NCBI GenBank assembly: GCA_963747005.1
Contig: CAVVDT010000015.1
Location: 62,001-126,000, forward strand
DNA: 64,000 nt
Reading direction: 5' to 3'
Origin: CAVVDT01 sp963747005
Lineage (GTDB): Bacteria; Pseudomonadota; Alphaproteobacteria; Rhizobiales; Aestuariivirgaceae
Below, one piece after another: positions 36,208 to 45,402 of this stretch; position 1 is the first letter of the stretch, and every line of letters begins with the position of its first letter. The notes below the pieces were generated by a model. That model did no database searches and had not been told where the DNA came from. It was given only the letters and a program-made list of their open reading frames with translations. The translations under genes and the position numbers were made by a program.

Positions 36208-37038
36208 TCAAAGCTGCCGGTCGGCCGGGAGATCGGCAAAGCCGGCGGTGGCCTTTTTGGCCTGCGCCTCGACGGCACGGGCGATTTCGCCCTGGTGCAG
36301 CATGCCGGCCTGCCACACCGCCACGTGCCGCAGCGCATCGGCGGTGGAATGGTCGCGGGCATAGTTGAGCATCTCCTTCGAGCCCCATACTGCCAGCGGC
36401 GACTTTTCGGCAATGCTTCGCGCCGTTGCCATCACCGCCGCCATCATCTGATCGCTATCGCCATGGACGGCGTTGACCAGCCCGATGCGTTCAGCCCGGG
36501 CGGCATCGAGGCGGGCCCCGGTGAACGCCATCTCGCGCGCCAGCCCGTCCGGCATGTGGCGCAGGATACGCGGGAAGGTGCCGACATCGGCGGTAAGCGC
36601 CAGATTGATCTCCTGCACGCAAAAGAACGCATCCGCCGTGGCGTAGCGCAGATCGCACGCCGTCACCATGTCCACCCCGGCGCCGATGCATCCCCCCTGC
36701 ACGGCGGCGATCACCGGCATGCGGGCCCGTTCCAGCACGTTGAAGCTTTCCTGCAACTCCCCCACCAGGCGCATGATCCCGGCGCGTTCACGCGCTTCAT
36801 CGCCCGCGCCGCCGGGTTGCAGGCCCGCCAGCGCCGCCAGATCCATGCCGGCGGTGAAATGGCGGCCCGTCGATGCAATGACGATGACCCTGGCAGCGGC
36901 ATCGCGGTCGATGGCGGCGACGGCTTGCGGCAGTTCCCGCCACAGGGCCGGCACGAAGGTGTTGAACGCCTCGGGGCGATTGAGGCGGAGGGTGGCGATG
37001 TTGTCGGCGATATCGAGGTCGAACGTCGTCCATGCCAT
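36208..37038 (-). CDS. Crotonase-family enzyme, dienoyl-CoA isomerase-like
   Basis: A 276-residue enoyl-CoA hydratase/isomerase fold with the oxyanion-hole segments GRHFTAGMDL and QGGCIGAGVDMVTACDLR. Glu and Asp in QEINLALTADVGTFPRI match the acidic pair of delta3,5-delta2,4-dienoyl-CoA isomerases (ECH1 type), enzymes for degradation of unsaturated fatty acids. It stands alone on the minus strand. Subfamily is assigned from this one motif. Confidence 0.85.
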   Translation of the reverse strand: MAWTTFDLDIADNIATLRLNRPEAFNTFVPALWRELPQAVAAIDRDAAARVIVIASTGRHFTAGMDLAALAGLQPGGAGDEARERAGIMRLVGELQESFNVLERARMPVIAAVQGGCIGAGVDMVTACDLRYATADAFFCVQEINLALTADVGTFPRILRHMPDGLAREMAFTGARLDAARAERIGLVNAVHGDSDQMMAAVMATARSIAEKSPLAVWGSKEMLNYARDHSTADALRHVAVWQAGMLHQGEIARAVEAQAKKATAGFADLPADRQL

Positions 37039-37293
37039 GGGCGGAGCCTTCTCCTGTTGCTTTCCAAACGCGGCCGGAAGGGGGCGATCACAATGCGCGA
37101 CAATCTAATTTTTGTCACGGTTCCGCCGCGCTGCCGCCGAGGTCGACCGGCACTCTTTCAGGCAGTGGGTGGCCAAGATTTCCGGATCGGGTGGGCAAAG
37201 GGCGGCAGTTCCGTTTATCCCGACCTGACTTCGAGACGCCCTCAAACGACGGCCCGCGCGGCTCCTGTCGCCGTCCCGAGCTTGCGCGCGCCT

Positions 37294-37333
37294 GGCCCGT
37301 TCGTTCCCCTGAAAGGAGCGGACGGGCCTTTTT
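37294..37333 (+). terminator. Strong intrinsic terminator with no gene upstream on its strand
   Basis: GGCCCGT plus TCGTTCC (37294-37307) pairs with GGAGCGG plus ACGGGCC (37315-37328) around a CCTGAAA loop, a 14-bp stem followed by TTTTT (37329-37333). It is oriented for plus-strand transcripts, yet both neighbouring genes are on the minus strand. In the 306-bp gap 37039-37344, CTGCCGCC (about 37130) and GGGCGGCAG (about 37200) can pair, so an unannotated small RNA ending here is possible. Confidence 0.7.
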
Positions 37334-37344
37334 GCTTCGGGGCC

Positions 37345-37752
37345 TCAGATATCCTGGCGCCGGCCGCCATCCAGGCTGCGGGCGAAATCCATGAAGCGCC
37401 GCATCATGGTCTCGAACACCCCCATCAGTCGGTTGATGTCGGCATCCGACGGCAGGCCGAAATGCCGCTCCTTTGCCGGCTCGAGGTCCGCCAGGCGGGC
37501 TTTCAATCGCCTGTTTTCGGCCTTCAGCGCGGCGATCTCACCTTGCAGACCCTGCCCGTCGTCGCTGAGGCTGCGGCAGCGCCACACCCCGTCGTTCGGA
37601 GTGCACTGCGACAACGCCCCGGTTGCCGTATCCATGCGGATGAGGCCGCCTTCGACCCGTTGCAGCACGTAACGTGCGCTATCGGCCGCCGAAGGGCTGA
37701 TCGCGACAGCCATCAGCAGCATCGAAACCGCTACTGTCTTACCTAACGTCAT
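37345..37752 (-). CDS. Secreted protein of unknown function with coiled-coil segment
   Basis: 135 residues starting at ATG 37752 (ATG 37758 is equally in frame). A signal peptide (MTLGKTVAVSMLLMAVAISP, cleaved near SAADSA) precedes a short domain with a Cys pair (LSQCTPNDGVWRCRSL), a helix (EIAALKAENRRLKARLADLE) and an Arg-rich C-terminus. The pattern resembles small periplasmic proteins common in alphaproteobacteria, but no family was named. Confidence 0.7.
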   Translation of the reverse strand: MTLGKTVAVSMLLMAVAISPSAADSARYVLQRVEGGLIRMDTATGALSQCTPNDGVWRCRSLSDDGQGLQGEIAALKAENRRLKARLADLEPAKERHFGLPSDADINRLMGVFETMMRRFMDFARSLDGGRRQDI

Positions 37753-37988
37753 GCCCATGCCCTTCTGGTGTACCACCGCCCGCCGCTTGCCCAGTATAGT
37801 CGCTGGAAGCGGCCATTGAAGGCCCGCTCAGGCAGTCGCTACCGGGTGTGTCAAAGCGGTTGCACTGAATCATGGAGCAGCCTATCGTCAGGTGTCGGTT
37901 ACCGACAGGGTGCGGCGAGCGCGAGGTTGCTTGCGTCGCCGGGGGGATTGGTTATCGCGGGACCTGAGGGTCTCGATGGAGGATTCTA

Positions 37989-38765
37989 ATGAAACTGTTC
38001 AAGACAATGATTGCGGCCGTGGCCGCGCTTGCCTTTGCCTCGGGGATGGCCGTGGCCAAGGACTGGTCAACGGTACGCATCGGTACCGAGGGCGCCTACC
38101 CGCCCTTCAACTCTGTCGATTCCAACGGCAAGCTGCAGGGCTTCGACGTCGATATCGCCCAGGCCCTGTGCGATCATATGAAGGTCAAGTGCACCTTCGT
38201 GGCGCAGGACTGGGACGGCATCATCCCGGCGCTGCTGGCCGGCAAGTATGACGCCATCGTCGCCTCGATGTCGATCACCGCCGAGCGCATGAAGAAGGTC
38301 GCCTTCTCCGACAAGTACTACAACACGCCGGCCTGGTTCATCGCGTCCAAGAGCGAGAAGATCATGGACACCTCGCCGGAAGCGCTGAAGGGCAAGATCA
38401 TCGGTGCCCAGTCCTCGACCATCCACGCCAACTATCTCCAGGACGTCTACAAGGGTTCCGACATCAAGCTCTATGGCACCCAGGACGAAGCCAACGCCGA
38501 TCTGGCGAGCGGGCGCCTCGACCTGGTGCTGGCGGACAGTGTCGTCTTGTGGGAATGGATGACCAAGACCGATGACGGCAAGTGCTGCGAACATGTCGGC
38601 AAGCCGCTCAACGATCCCAAGTGGTTCGGCAAGGGCGCCGGCATCGCCATGCGCAAGGAAGATACCGACCTGAAGGAAATGTTCAACAAGGCACTGGCCG
38701 AGATCCTCGCCGACGGTACCTACAAGAAGATCAACGACCATTATTTCCCGTTCTCCATCTACTGA
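37989..38765 (+). CDS. Polar amino acid ABC transporter, periplasmic binding protein
   Basis: 258 residues, with a signal peptide (MKLFKTMIAAVAALAFASGM ending AVA before KDW) and a HisJ/ArgT-type binding fold (RIGTEGAYPPFNSVD, FDVDIAQALCDHM, MSITAERMKKVAFS). The Cys pair CDHMKVKC probably forms the disulfide seen in HisJ-like proteins. A GGAGG site precedes the ATG. It opens an operon with two permeases and an MttB-family methyltransferase, which points to a methylated amino acid or amine as ligand rather than a plain one. Confidence 0.92.
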   Translation: MKLFKTMIAAVAALAFASGMAVAKDWSTVRIGTEGAYPPFNSVDSNGKLQGFDVDIAQALCDHMKVKCTFVAQDWDGIIPALLAGKYDAIVASMSITAERMKKVAFSDKYYNTPAWFIASKSEKIMDTSPEALKGKIIGAQSSTIHANYLQDVYKGSDIKLYGTQDEANADLASGRLDLVLADSVVLWEWMTKTDDGKCCEHVGKPLNDPKWFGKGAGIAMRKEDTDLKEMFNKALAEILADGTYKKINDHYFPFSIY

Positions 38766-38860
38766 GCGGGTATTCAAGCCAATGCGCCCTGGCGATCCCG
38801 GTGGATCGCCAGGGCCCGACACTCCGTGCGGTGAGGCGCCGGGGTTGACGCGGGGGCTCA

Positions 38861-39574
38861 ATGGGGAGCGATTTATCTCTGCTCTGGTTCGGCCCGGGAG
38901 GCTGGGGCGATGAACTGGCGGTTGGCGCATGGGTCACCGTGCGTCTGGCGCTCGCGACCCTGCCGTTCGGACTGCTTCTGGGGCTTGCGGTTGCGCTCGC
39001 CAAGAACTCCAAGCAGCCGAGCCTGGTGCTGGCCGGCAACATCTACACCACCATCTTCCGCGGCCTGCCGGAGCTTCTGACGCTGTTCCTGGTCTATTAC
39101 GGCGGCCAGATCGTGTTCCAGAAGGTCGCCAATCTCTTCACCTCGACGCATGTCGAGGTGAACGGCTTCATCGCCGGCATGGTGGCGCTGGGCTTCGTCT
39201 TCTCGGCGTTTTCCAGCGAGGCGTTTCTCGGCGCCTTCAAGGCCATCTCGCACGGCCAGTACGAAGCCGGCCACGCGCTCGGGCTCTCGACCTTCCAGAC
39301 GTTCCGGCTGATCATCCTGCCGCAGCTTATCCGCCTCACCCTGCCGACCATCTCCAATCTGTGGCTGATCCTCCTGAAGGACACCTCGCTGGTCTCGGTC
39401 ATCGCCTATGACGACCTGTTGCGCAAAACCTTCATCGCGGTGGGCGTCACCAAGCTGCCGATGATGTTCTTCAGCGTCACCTGCCTGATCTACCTGGTGC
39501 TGTCGATGATCTCCTCGACCGGTCTCGATGCCATCGACCGCCGCGTCAGGCGCGGCGAGGAGCGCCGCACATGA
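38861..39574 (+). CDS. Amino acid ABC transporter permease (HisQ type)
   Basis: 237-residue inner-membrane permease with about five helices. The cytoplasmic EAA loop that contacts the ATPase reads SHGQYEAGHALGLSTFQTFR. It follows the binding protein by 95 bp and overlaps the second permease start as ATGA. No ATPase gene is found in the operon. Confidence 0.92.
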   Translation: MGSDLSLLWFGPGGWGDELAVGAWVTVRLALATLPFGLLLGLAVALAKNSKQPSLVLAGNIYTTIFRGLPELLTLFLVYYGGQIVFQKVANLFTSTHVEVNGFIAGMVALGFVFSAFSSEAFLGAFKAISHGQYEAGHALGLSTFQTFRLIILPQLIRLTLPTISNLWLILLKDTSLVSVIAYDDLLRKTFIAVGVTKLPMMFFSVTCLIYLVLSMISSTGLDAIDRRVRRGEERRT

Positions 39575-40440
39575 CGGCGGCCTCCGAAGCCCCGCCCGCC
39601 AGGCGCCGCGCCACCGGCTTCACGGCAGCACGCGCCACCGGCTGGGTCGTCATGGCGCTGTGGATTGCGCTCGGCATCGAACTGGTATGGAAGCTGACTT
39701 CCGATTTCGATCCGGCGTTTTTCTGGAAATACATGCCCAAACTGCTGGGCACCGAGTGCGCACCGTTCCACTGGGGGTGCAGCCCGGAGGGGCTGGTCAT
39801 GACCCTCATCCTGGTGGTCTGGGCTATGGCCATCGGCGGCGTCTTGTCCATACCCATCGCGCTCGGGCGCATGTCGAGCAACAAGCTGGCCTCGCGCCTT
39901 GCCTATGTCTACGTCTATTTTTTCCGCGGCACGCCGCTGCTCGCCCAGACCTTCCTCATCTATTACGGCGCCGGCCAGTTCCGCCAGGCCTTCGAGGACG
40001 CCAACCTGTGGTGGTTCTTCCGCGATGCGTTCTATTGCGTGGTGCTGGCCTTTTCCCTGAACGAGGCGGCCTATCTGGCCGAGATCGTGCGCGGCGCCAT
40101 CGAGGGGGTGCCGCGCGGCCAGCGCGAGGCGGCCAAGTCGCTCGGCCTGCCGGGGGGCGTCACCTTCTGGAAGATCATCGTGCCGCAGGCCATGATCATC
40201 GCGCTCAGGCCCTTCGGCAACGAGATTATCCTGATGATCAAGGCGTCCGCCGTGGCCAGCGTCGTCACCGTCTTCGACCTGATGGGGGCAACCCGCCTGG
40301 CCTTTGCCCGCTCGTTCAATTTCGACGTCTACCTGTGGGCCGCCCTCATCTATCTGGCCATGGTCGAGATCCTGCGCCGCATATGGGACAAGCTCGAAAT
40401 CCGCCTCACCCGCCATATCGGTTATCGAACCTCGAAGTGA
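39571..40440 (+). CDS. Amino acid ABC transporter permease (HisM type)
   Basis: A 289-residue permease, longer than HisM because of an N-terminal cytoplasmic arm and an extra periplasmic stretch (residues about 55-70, with two Cys in GTECAPFHWGCSP). The EAA loop reads GVPRGQREAAKSLGLPGG. It forms the heterodimeric channel with the preceding gene. Start overlap indicates coupled translation. Confidence 0.92.
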   Translation: MTAASEAPPARRRATGFTAARATGWVVMALWIALGIELVWKLTSDFDPAFFWKYMPKLLGTECAPFHWGCSPEGLVMTLILVVWAMAIGGVLSIPIALGRMSSNKLASRLAYVYVYFFRGTPLLAQTFLIYYGAGQFRQAFEDANLWWFFRDAFYCVVLAFSLNEAAYLAEIVRGAIEGVPRGQREAAKSLGLPGGVTFWKIIVPQAMIIALRPFGNEIILMIKASAVASVVTVFDLMGATRLAFARSFNFDVYLWAALIYLAMVEILRRIWDKLEIRLTRHIGYRTSK

Positions 40441-40551
40441 GGCCGGCCGGCCCGCTTCGCTCAACCGCGGCGAACGGTCGGAATTGTGCCCTTGGGCGCC
40501 GGGCAAAAGAAGCTAGTCTCGATCGTTAGCTCAGGTTGTCGGCGGGAGACG

Positions 40552-42111
40552 ATGATGGTCGACATTGATGCACTTTCCAAACAGGTTTCAGCCACCGGCC
40601 GGCGCGGCGGCGGGCGCGACGCGCGCCGCCATGCCAGGGCCCGGGCGGTGCCGTCCTTCCCGACGCTTCAGCACAACATCCCGGTCTACGAGATCGTGCC
40701 GGACGAGGCCATCGAGCTGATCCACGATGCCTCGTGCAGGATCCTCGAAGATATCGGCATCGAGTTCCGCGACGACGAGGCGGCGGCCTTGTGGAAGGCG
40801 GCCGGCGCCGATGTCACGGGCCATCGGGTGCGCATCGACCGGGCGTTGCTGATGGCACTCGTCTCGAAGGTACCGCCGGAGTTCACGCTGCATGCCCGCA
40901 ACCCCGAGCGCACCGTGAAGGTGGGGGGGAAGAACTGCATCTTCGTGCCCATGTACGGCGCGCCCTACGTGCGCGACCTCGACAACCAGCGGCGCTACGG
41001 CTCGCTCATCGACCTCAACAATTTCCACAAGCTCGCCTACATGACGCCGAGCCTGCATTCCTCCTCGTCCATCATCTGCGAGCCCATGGAGATTTCCGTC
41101 CCCAAGCGCCACCTGCACATCATCCATTCCGCCATCACCCATTCCGACAAGCCCTTCATGGGCATCGTCACGGCGAAGGAGCGCGCCGAGGACGTGATGA
41201 AGATGGCGGGACTGGTGTTCGGCGATGATTTCGTCAGGGACAATCCGGTGCTGGTCGCCATCACCAACTGCAATTCGCCGCTGGTGTGGGACGCCACCAT
41301 GCTCGATGCCATGAAGGTCTATGCCCGCCACAACCAGCCGGTGATCCTCGCCCCCTTCGCCCTGTGCGGCGCCTCGACGGCAGCTTCTTCGGTGGGCGCG
41401 GTGGCGCAGGTGAACGCCGAGGCGCTGGCCGGTGTCGCTTTCACCCAGCTGGTGCGCCCCGGCTCGCCGCAGATCTATGGCCAGTTCATGGTGACCGTCG
41501 ACATGAAGTCAGGCGCCCCCATGGGTGGCACGCCGGAAGCCGCCCAGATGATGTACCTGATGGGCGCGCTGGCGCGGAAGTACAAGCTGCCGTGGCGCAC
41601 CTCGGGCTTTCATGTGGGCTCCAAGCTCAACGATGCCCAGGCCGGCTACGAGGCCAACATGCTGATGCACGCCGCCATCCTGTCGGGGGCCAACTACATC
41701 TGGCACGTGGCGGGCTGGCTGGAGGCCGGCCTGGCGTGCGGCTATTCCAAGTTCGTCACCGACGCCGAGCAACTGGTCGCCTGGTACAAATACGCCCAAG
41801 GGGTCTCCTTCGATGATTTCAACGACGCCATGGCGGCTGTCCGCGAGGTCGGCCCGCAAGGCCATTTCCTCGGCACCCAGCACACCCTCGATCATTTCGA
41901 GAGCGCCTTCTTCATGCCCACCCTCATGGACTTCAACTCCTTCGAGCAGTGGAGCGCGGAAGGCGCCAAGGACCACGACACCCGCGGCCGCGACAAGGCC
42001 CGCGCCATGCTCGCCGCCTACGAAGCCCCGCCCATGGACGAAGGCGTCGCCGATGCGCTCAAGGACTTCATCGCCCGCCGCGAGCGCGAGCTTCCCGACA
42101 GCGTGAGCTGA
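40552..42111 (+). CDS. MttB-superfamily (trimethylamine methyltransferase-like) protein, without pyrrolysine
   Basis: 519 residues matching the COG5598/MttB family of corrinoid-dependent methyltransferases (IHDASCRILEDIGIEFRDDE, NPVLVAITNCNSPLVWD, GGTPEAAQMMYLMGALARKY). There is no in-frame UAG, so it is a non-pyrrolysine member; characterised ones demethylate glycine betaine, carnitine or proline betaine. ATG 40552 follows GGCGGGAGACG. Its partner corrinoid protein is not in the window. Co-location with a polar-amino-acid transporter suggests the substrate is an imported quaternary amine. Confidence 0.88.
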   Translation: MMVDIDALSKQVSATGRRGGGRDARRHARARAVPSFPTLQHNIPVYEIVPDEAIELIHDASCRILEDIGIEFRDDEAAALWKAAGADVTGHRVRIDRALLMALVSKVPPEFTLHARNPERTVKVGGKNCIFVPMYGAPYVRDLDNQRRYGSLIDLNNFHKLAYMTPSLHSSSSIICEPMEISVPKRHLHIIHSAITHSDKPFMGIVTAKERAEDVMKMAGLVFGDDFVRDNPVLVAITNCNSPLVWDATMLDAMKVYARHNQPVILAPFALCGASTAASSVGAVAQVNAEALAGVAFTQLVRPGSPQIYGQFMVTVDMKSGAPMGGTPEAAQMMYLMGALARKYKLPWRTSGFHVGSKLNDAQAGYEANMLMHAAILSGANYIWHVAGWLEAGLACGYSKFVTDAEQLVAWYKYAQGVSFDDFNDAMAAVREVGPQGHFLGTQHTLDHFESAFFMPTLMDFNSFEQWSAEGAKDHDTRGRDKARAMLAAYEAPPMDEGVADALKDFIARRERELPDSVS

Positions 42112-42119
42112 ACGTCGGC

Positions 42120-43340
42120 ATGCCTGACCATCCCTACCGCTGGGCGATACTTGCCGGGTGCTGGCTCAGCTATTTCGTCTTCGGCCTGTCGATCACCGGC
42201 CTCGCCCCGCTGGTCGCGCTGATCATGCCGGACCTTCATATCTCGGCGGCCGAAATGGGTACCATCCTCGGCGCCTGGCAGTTCGTCTATGTCTTCGTCG
42301 CCATCCCCCTCGGCCTGGCGCTGCATCGCTTCGGGCCGGGGCGCATGCTGGTGCTGGGGGTGGCCATCATTGCCGCATCGGGTTTTCTGCGCGCCGAAGC
42401 CCATTCCTATTCAGGCCTGCTCATTGCCGTCGCGCTGTTCGGGCTCGGCGGCCCCATGCTTTCAGCCGGTATTCCCCAGACCATCGGGCGCTGGTTCTCG
42501 GGCCCCGAGCGCGGCCTCGCCATGGGGCTCTATATCACCGGCCCGGCGACCGCCGGCATCATTGCCTATGCCTCGACCCATGCCGTGCTGCTGCCGGCGA
42601 TGGGCGGCGACTGGCGGGCGGTCCTGCGGGTATGGGCCTGGTGCGCGGTCGCTGCAGCCTTTGTCTGGGCGCTGATCTGGCTGGGCGGGCGGCGGGTGCT
42701 GGCGGGCCGGGCAATGAGGTCATCGCCCACCGAAGCGGGAACCGGCTCCGGCCTCGCCGCCGCCCGCGAGATGCTGCACAGCCGCCCGGTGCTGTTGCTG
42801 CTGCTGGCGGTGATCGGCTCGTTTTCCATCGATCACGGCTTGCGCAACTGGCTGCCCGAGATCATCCGCTCAAGCGGCCATTCGCCCGAGGCGGCGGGCT
42901 TCCTCGCCACCATCCCGGTCATCATGGGAGTGATCTCGGCGCTCATCTTTCCCCGCCTCGCCGTGCCGGCGCGCCGCGCCCTCATCCTCAGGTTGCTTTA
43001 CGCTCTGTCGGCAACGGGCCTCTTGCTGCTCGATGCCGCGCCGCCCGCGATCATGGTCGCCGGCCTGGTGCTGATCGGGCTTGCCTCGGGGGCCATGATG
43101 ACGGTGTCGCTCCTCACCCTCATCGAGCAGGACGTTGTTGGGCCGGGCCGCGCCGGGCTGGCGGGCGGGTTGTTCTTTTCGGTGGCCGAGATCGGCGGGG
43201 TCGGCGGGCCGGTGCTGATCGGCGTGGTGCGCGATCTGACCGGCGGCTTTGCCGTTGCCGTGGGGTTGCTGTGCGCTGTCGCGGTGCTGCTCTATGCCAA
43301 CACCTATCTCATTTTCGCGCCGCCGCGGCCCGCCCGGTGA
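42120..43340 (+). CDS. Major facilitator superfamily transporter (CynX/NimT-like)
   Basis: 406 residues with about twelve hydrophobic helices in two halves; the loop GRWFSGPERGLAMGLYITGP is typical of the anion/cyanate MFS group. It begins 8 bp after the methyltransferase stop and is probably the last gene of that operon, so it may export a product or import an alternative substrate. Substrate cannot be told from sequence. Confidence 0.88.
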   Translation: MPDHPYRWAILAGCWLSYFVFGLSITGLAPLVALIMPDLHISAAEMGTILGAWQFVYVFVAIPLGLALHRFGPGRMLVLGVAIIAASGFLRAEAHSYSGLLIAVALFGLGGPMLSAGIPQTIGRWFSGPERGLAMGLYITGPATAGIIAYASTHAVLLPAMGGDWRAVLRVWAWCAVAAAFVWALIWLGGRRVLAGRAMRSSPTEAGTGSGLAAAREMLHSRPVLLLLLAVIGSFSIDHGLRNWLPEIIRSSGHSPEAAGFLATIPVIMGVISALIFPRLAVPARRALILRLLYALSATGLLLLDAAPPAIMVAGLVLIGLASGAMMTVSLLTLIEQDVVGPGRAGLAGGLFFSVAEIGGVGGPVLIGVVRDLTGGFAVAVGLLCAVAVLLYANTYLIFAPPRPAR

Positions 43341-43473
43341 TTGCGACGATTTGCAATTTGTCAGCCATGGCGGAGCGCCTATCCTTGCCACGCGGCTTAG
43401 ACGTTGTGTAGGTGTTGTCGCCAGCAGGCCGGCGACGGCAGCCTGCATGTTCAAGATGGCCAGGGAGCAAGGC

Positions 43474-43674
43474 ATGGAATGGCTTCTCGTGATCTTTGTC
43501 TATGGCGGCTATCCGCATAACCTGGTCAATGACACCAAAGTCATCGACAACTTTCCCACCGAGCAGATGTGCGAGGATGCCAGGAAAGCCCTGAAGGACT
43601 TCAGATACGCCCCGGCCGAGCCGTCGACCGGCCCGGTCATCAACAACATCTCGGTGTGCATCCGCCGCAAGTAG
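43474..43674 (+). CDS. Small hypothetical protein
   Basis: 66 residues from ATG 43474 with AGGGAGCAAGG just ahead. The N-terminal segment is mildly hydrophobic (MEWLLVIFVYGG), then a compact region with two Cys (TEQMCEDARKAL, NNISVCIRRK) that may form a disulfide. The frame is open upstream but no better start is seen. Function unknown. Confidence 0.6.
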   Translation: MEWLLVIFVYGGYPHNLVNDTKVIDNFPTEQMCEDARKALKDFRYAPAEPSTGPVINNISVCIRRK

Positions 43675-43783
43675 CGCGCCCGGCAATGACACGGGGGGAT
43701 AGTCGGTACCTTCTCCCGGCCAAGGCGATGGATTCAAGGCTTTGCTTGCGCTAAAAGGGGGCGAGATTGCATTCGGGGGCTCC

Positions 43784-43930
43784 ATGATCCTGCGCCGCAT
43801 CATTGTCTTCGCCGTGCTGGCCGGGCTGCTGGCGGCCTGCGGCGTCCGCGGCGACCCTCAGCCGCCACCGGGCACCAAGAAGGACCAGCAGAAAACGAAC
43901 TCTCCGTTCATCCTCGACGGCATCCTCTGA
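43784..43930 (+). CDS. lptM: LptM-like small lipoprotein
   Basis: A 48-residue protein with a lipobox (GLLAACG, lipidated Cys at residue 19) and the short Pro-rich mature part usual for LptM (YifL), an outer-membrane lipoprotein that helps LptD oxidative maturation. Its position just before lysA is the conserved context in Proteobacteria. It ends 24 bp before lysA. Confidence 0.85.
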   Translation: MILRRIIVFAVLAGLLAACGVRGDPQPPPGTKKDQQKTNSPFILDGIL

Positions 43931-43954
43931 CCGCGACGACCCGGATCCCGACAG

Positions 43955-45226
43955 ATGCATCATTTCGCCTACCAGAACGGCGTCCTCCACGCCGAGGAAG
44001 TGGATTTGAAGGTGCTCGCCGAAGAGGTGGACACCCCCTTCTACTGCTATTCCACCGCTACGCTGGTGCGCCATCTGAAGGTGATGAAGGAGGCGTTTGC
44101 CGACACCGATCACCAGATCTTCTATGCCATGAAGGCCAATTCCAACCAGGCCGTCATCAAGACCCTCACCGATCTAGGCGCCGGGGTCGACGTGGTCTCG
44201 GAAGGTGAATTGCGCCGCGCTCTGGCGCTCGGCCTGCCGGGGCGCAAGATCGTCTTTTCCGGGGTGGGCAAGACGGCCCGCGAGATCGCCCTCGGGCTGA
44301 AGGAGGGCATTGCCTGCTTCAATGTCGAATCCGAGCCGGAACTTGACCTCATCGACAGTGTCGCCGGGCGGCTGGGCAGCCGCGCCGCCGTCTCCATCCG
44401 GGTCAATCCGGACGTCGATGCCGGCACCCACGAAAAGATCACTACCGGCAAGTCGGAGAACAAGTTCGGCATCTCGTGGCTCGACGCGCGCCAGGTCTAT
44501 GGCCGCGCCGCCCGGCTCCCCAATATCGACGTGACCGGCGTCGACATGCATATCGGCAGCCAGATCACCCGCATCGAACCGTTCGAGAAAGCCTTTCAAC
44601 TGATGGCCGATCTGGTGCGGACGCTGGTGGGCGACGGTCACGACATCCGTCACGTGGACCTCGGCGGCGGCCTCGGTGTGCCTTATCGCGGCAATAACGA
44701 CATTCCGCCCTCGCCCGGCGAATACGCCGCCATGGTGCGCCGGGTTCTGGGGCCGCTGGGGGTCAAGCTGGTCATCGAGCCGGGTCGCATGATCTGCGGC
44801 AATGCCGGCATCCTGGTGTCGCGGGTGATCCGCGTGAAGGAGACCGAAGGCAAGCACTTCGTCATCATCGACGCGGCCATGAACGATCTCATCCGCCCTA
44901 CCCTCTATGAGGCCTTTCACGACATCTGGCCGGTGAACGAACCGGTCGCCGGCTATCAGGTAAGGGTCGTCGACGTGGTGGGGCCGGTATGCGAATCGGG
45001 CGACTACATGGCGCGGGCCCGCCCGCTGCCGCCGCTTGAGGCCGGCGATCTCGTCGCCATCATGACCGCCGGGGCCTACGGCGCGGTGCAGTCCGGCACC
45101 TACAATACCCGGCTGCTGATACCGGAAGTGCTTGTCAACGCTGACAAATTCGCCATCGTCCGGCCGCGGCCCTCCTTTGAGGACCTGATCGGTCTCGATC
45201 GCCTGGCGGCGTGGCAGGATCGCTAG
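43955..45226 (+). CDS. lysA: Diaminopimelate decarboxylase
   Basis: Final step of lysine synthesis. The 423-residue fold-III PLP enzyme has the PLP lysine in FYAMKANSNQAV, DMHIGSQITRIEPF, the phosphate-binding GGGLGVPY and EPGRMICG, and the active-site Cys in GPVCESGDYMA. Full length. Confidence 0.97.
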   Translation: MHHFAYQNGVLHAEEVDLKVLAEEVDTPFYCYSTATLVRHLKVMKEAFADTDHQIFYAMKANSNQAVIKTLTDLGAGVDVVSEGELRRALALGLPGRKIVFSGVGKTAREIALGLKEGIACFNVESEPELDLIDSVAGRLGSRAAVSIRVNPDVDAGTHEKITTGKSENKFGISWLDARQVYGRAARLPNIDVTGVDMHIGSQITRIEPFEKAFQLMADLVRTLVGDGHDIRHVDLGGGLGVPYRGNNDIPPSPGEYAAMVRRVLGPLGVKLVIEPGRMICGNAGILVSRVIRVKETEGKHFVIIDAAMNDLIRPTLYEAFHDIWPVNEPVAGYQVRVVDVVGPVCESGDYMARARPLPPLEAGDLVAIMTAGAYGAVQSGTYNTRLLIPEVLVNADKFAIVRPRPSFEDLIGLDRLAAWQDR

Positions 45227-45232
45227 ATCAGC

Positions 45233-45257
45233 CTGCAATTGGGCTACCCAATTGCAG
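45233..45257. terminator. Perfect hairpin after lysA
   Basis: CTGCAATTGGG and CCCAATTGCAG form an 11-bp stem with a 3-nt loop, 6 bp past the lysA stop. No T run follows, so it may be a stabilising hairpin or a weak terminator. Confidence 0.5.
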
Positions 45258-45296
45258 AAAAGATGATCGATTCCAAGAGGTTGAGCTTGATGTTGT

Positions 45297-45321
45297 CCGA
45301 AAAGCGGTATCCACTTTTCGG
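45297..45321. repeat. Palindromic repeat of rhizobial type
   Basis: CCGAAAAGCGG-TAT-CCACTTTTCGG is a near-perfect palindrome; a related half, TCCGAAAGCGG, follows at about 45351-45361. Elements of this form (CCGAAAAGTGG...) are scattered in intergenic DNA of Rhizobiales. Confidence 0.6.
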
Positions 45322-45402
45322 CATCAGGCTCCGCCGCTGACGTCGATGTGATCCGAAAGCGGTCATTGCTTCGCCGAACTTTGTGTTATTCTGTCGCACA
45401 GC

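Noticed and set aside
40552..42111. Pyrrolysine-containing MttB
   Set aside because: The gene is open from end to end with no in-frame TAG, so it is a non-pyrrolysine family member.
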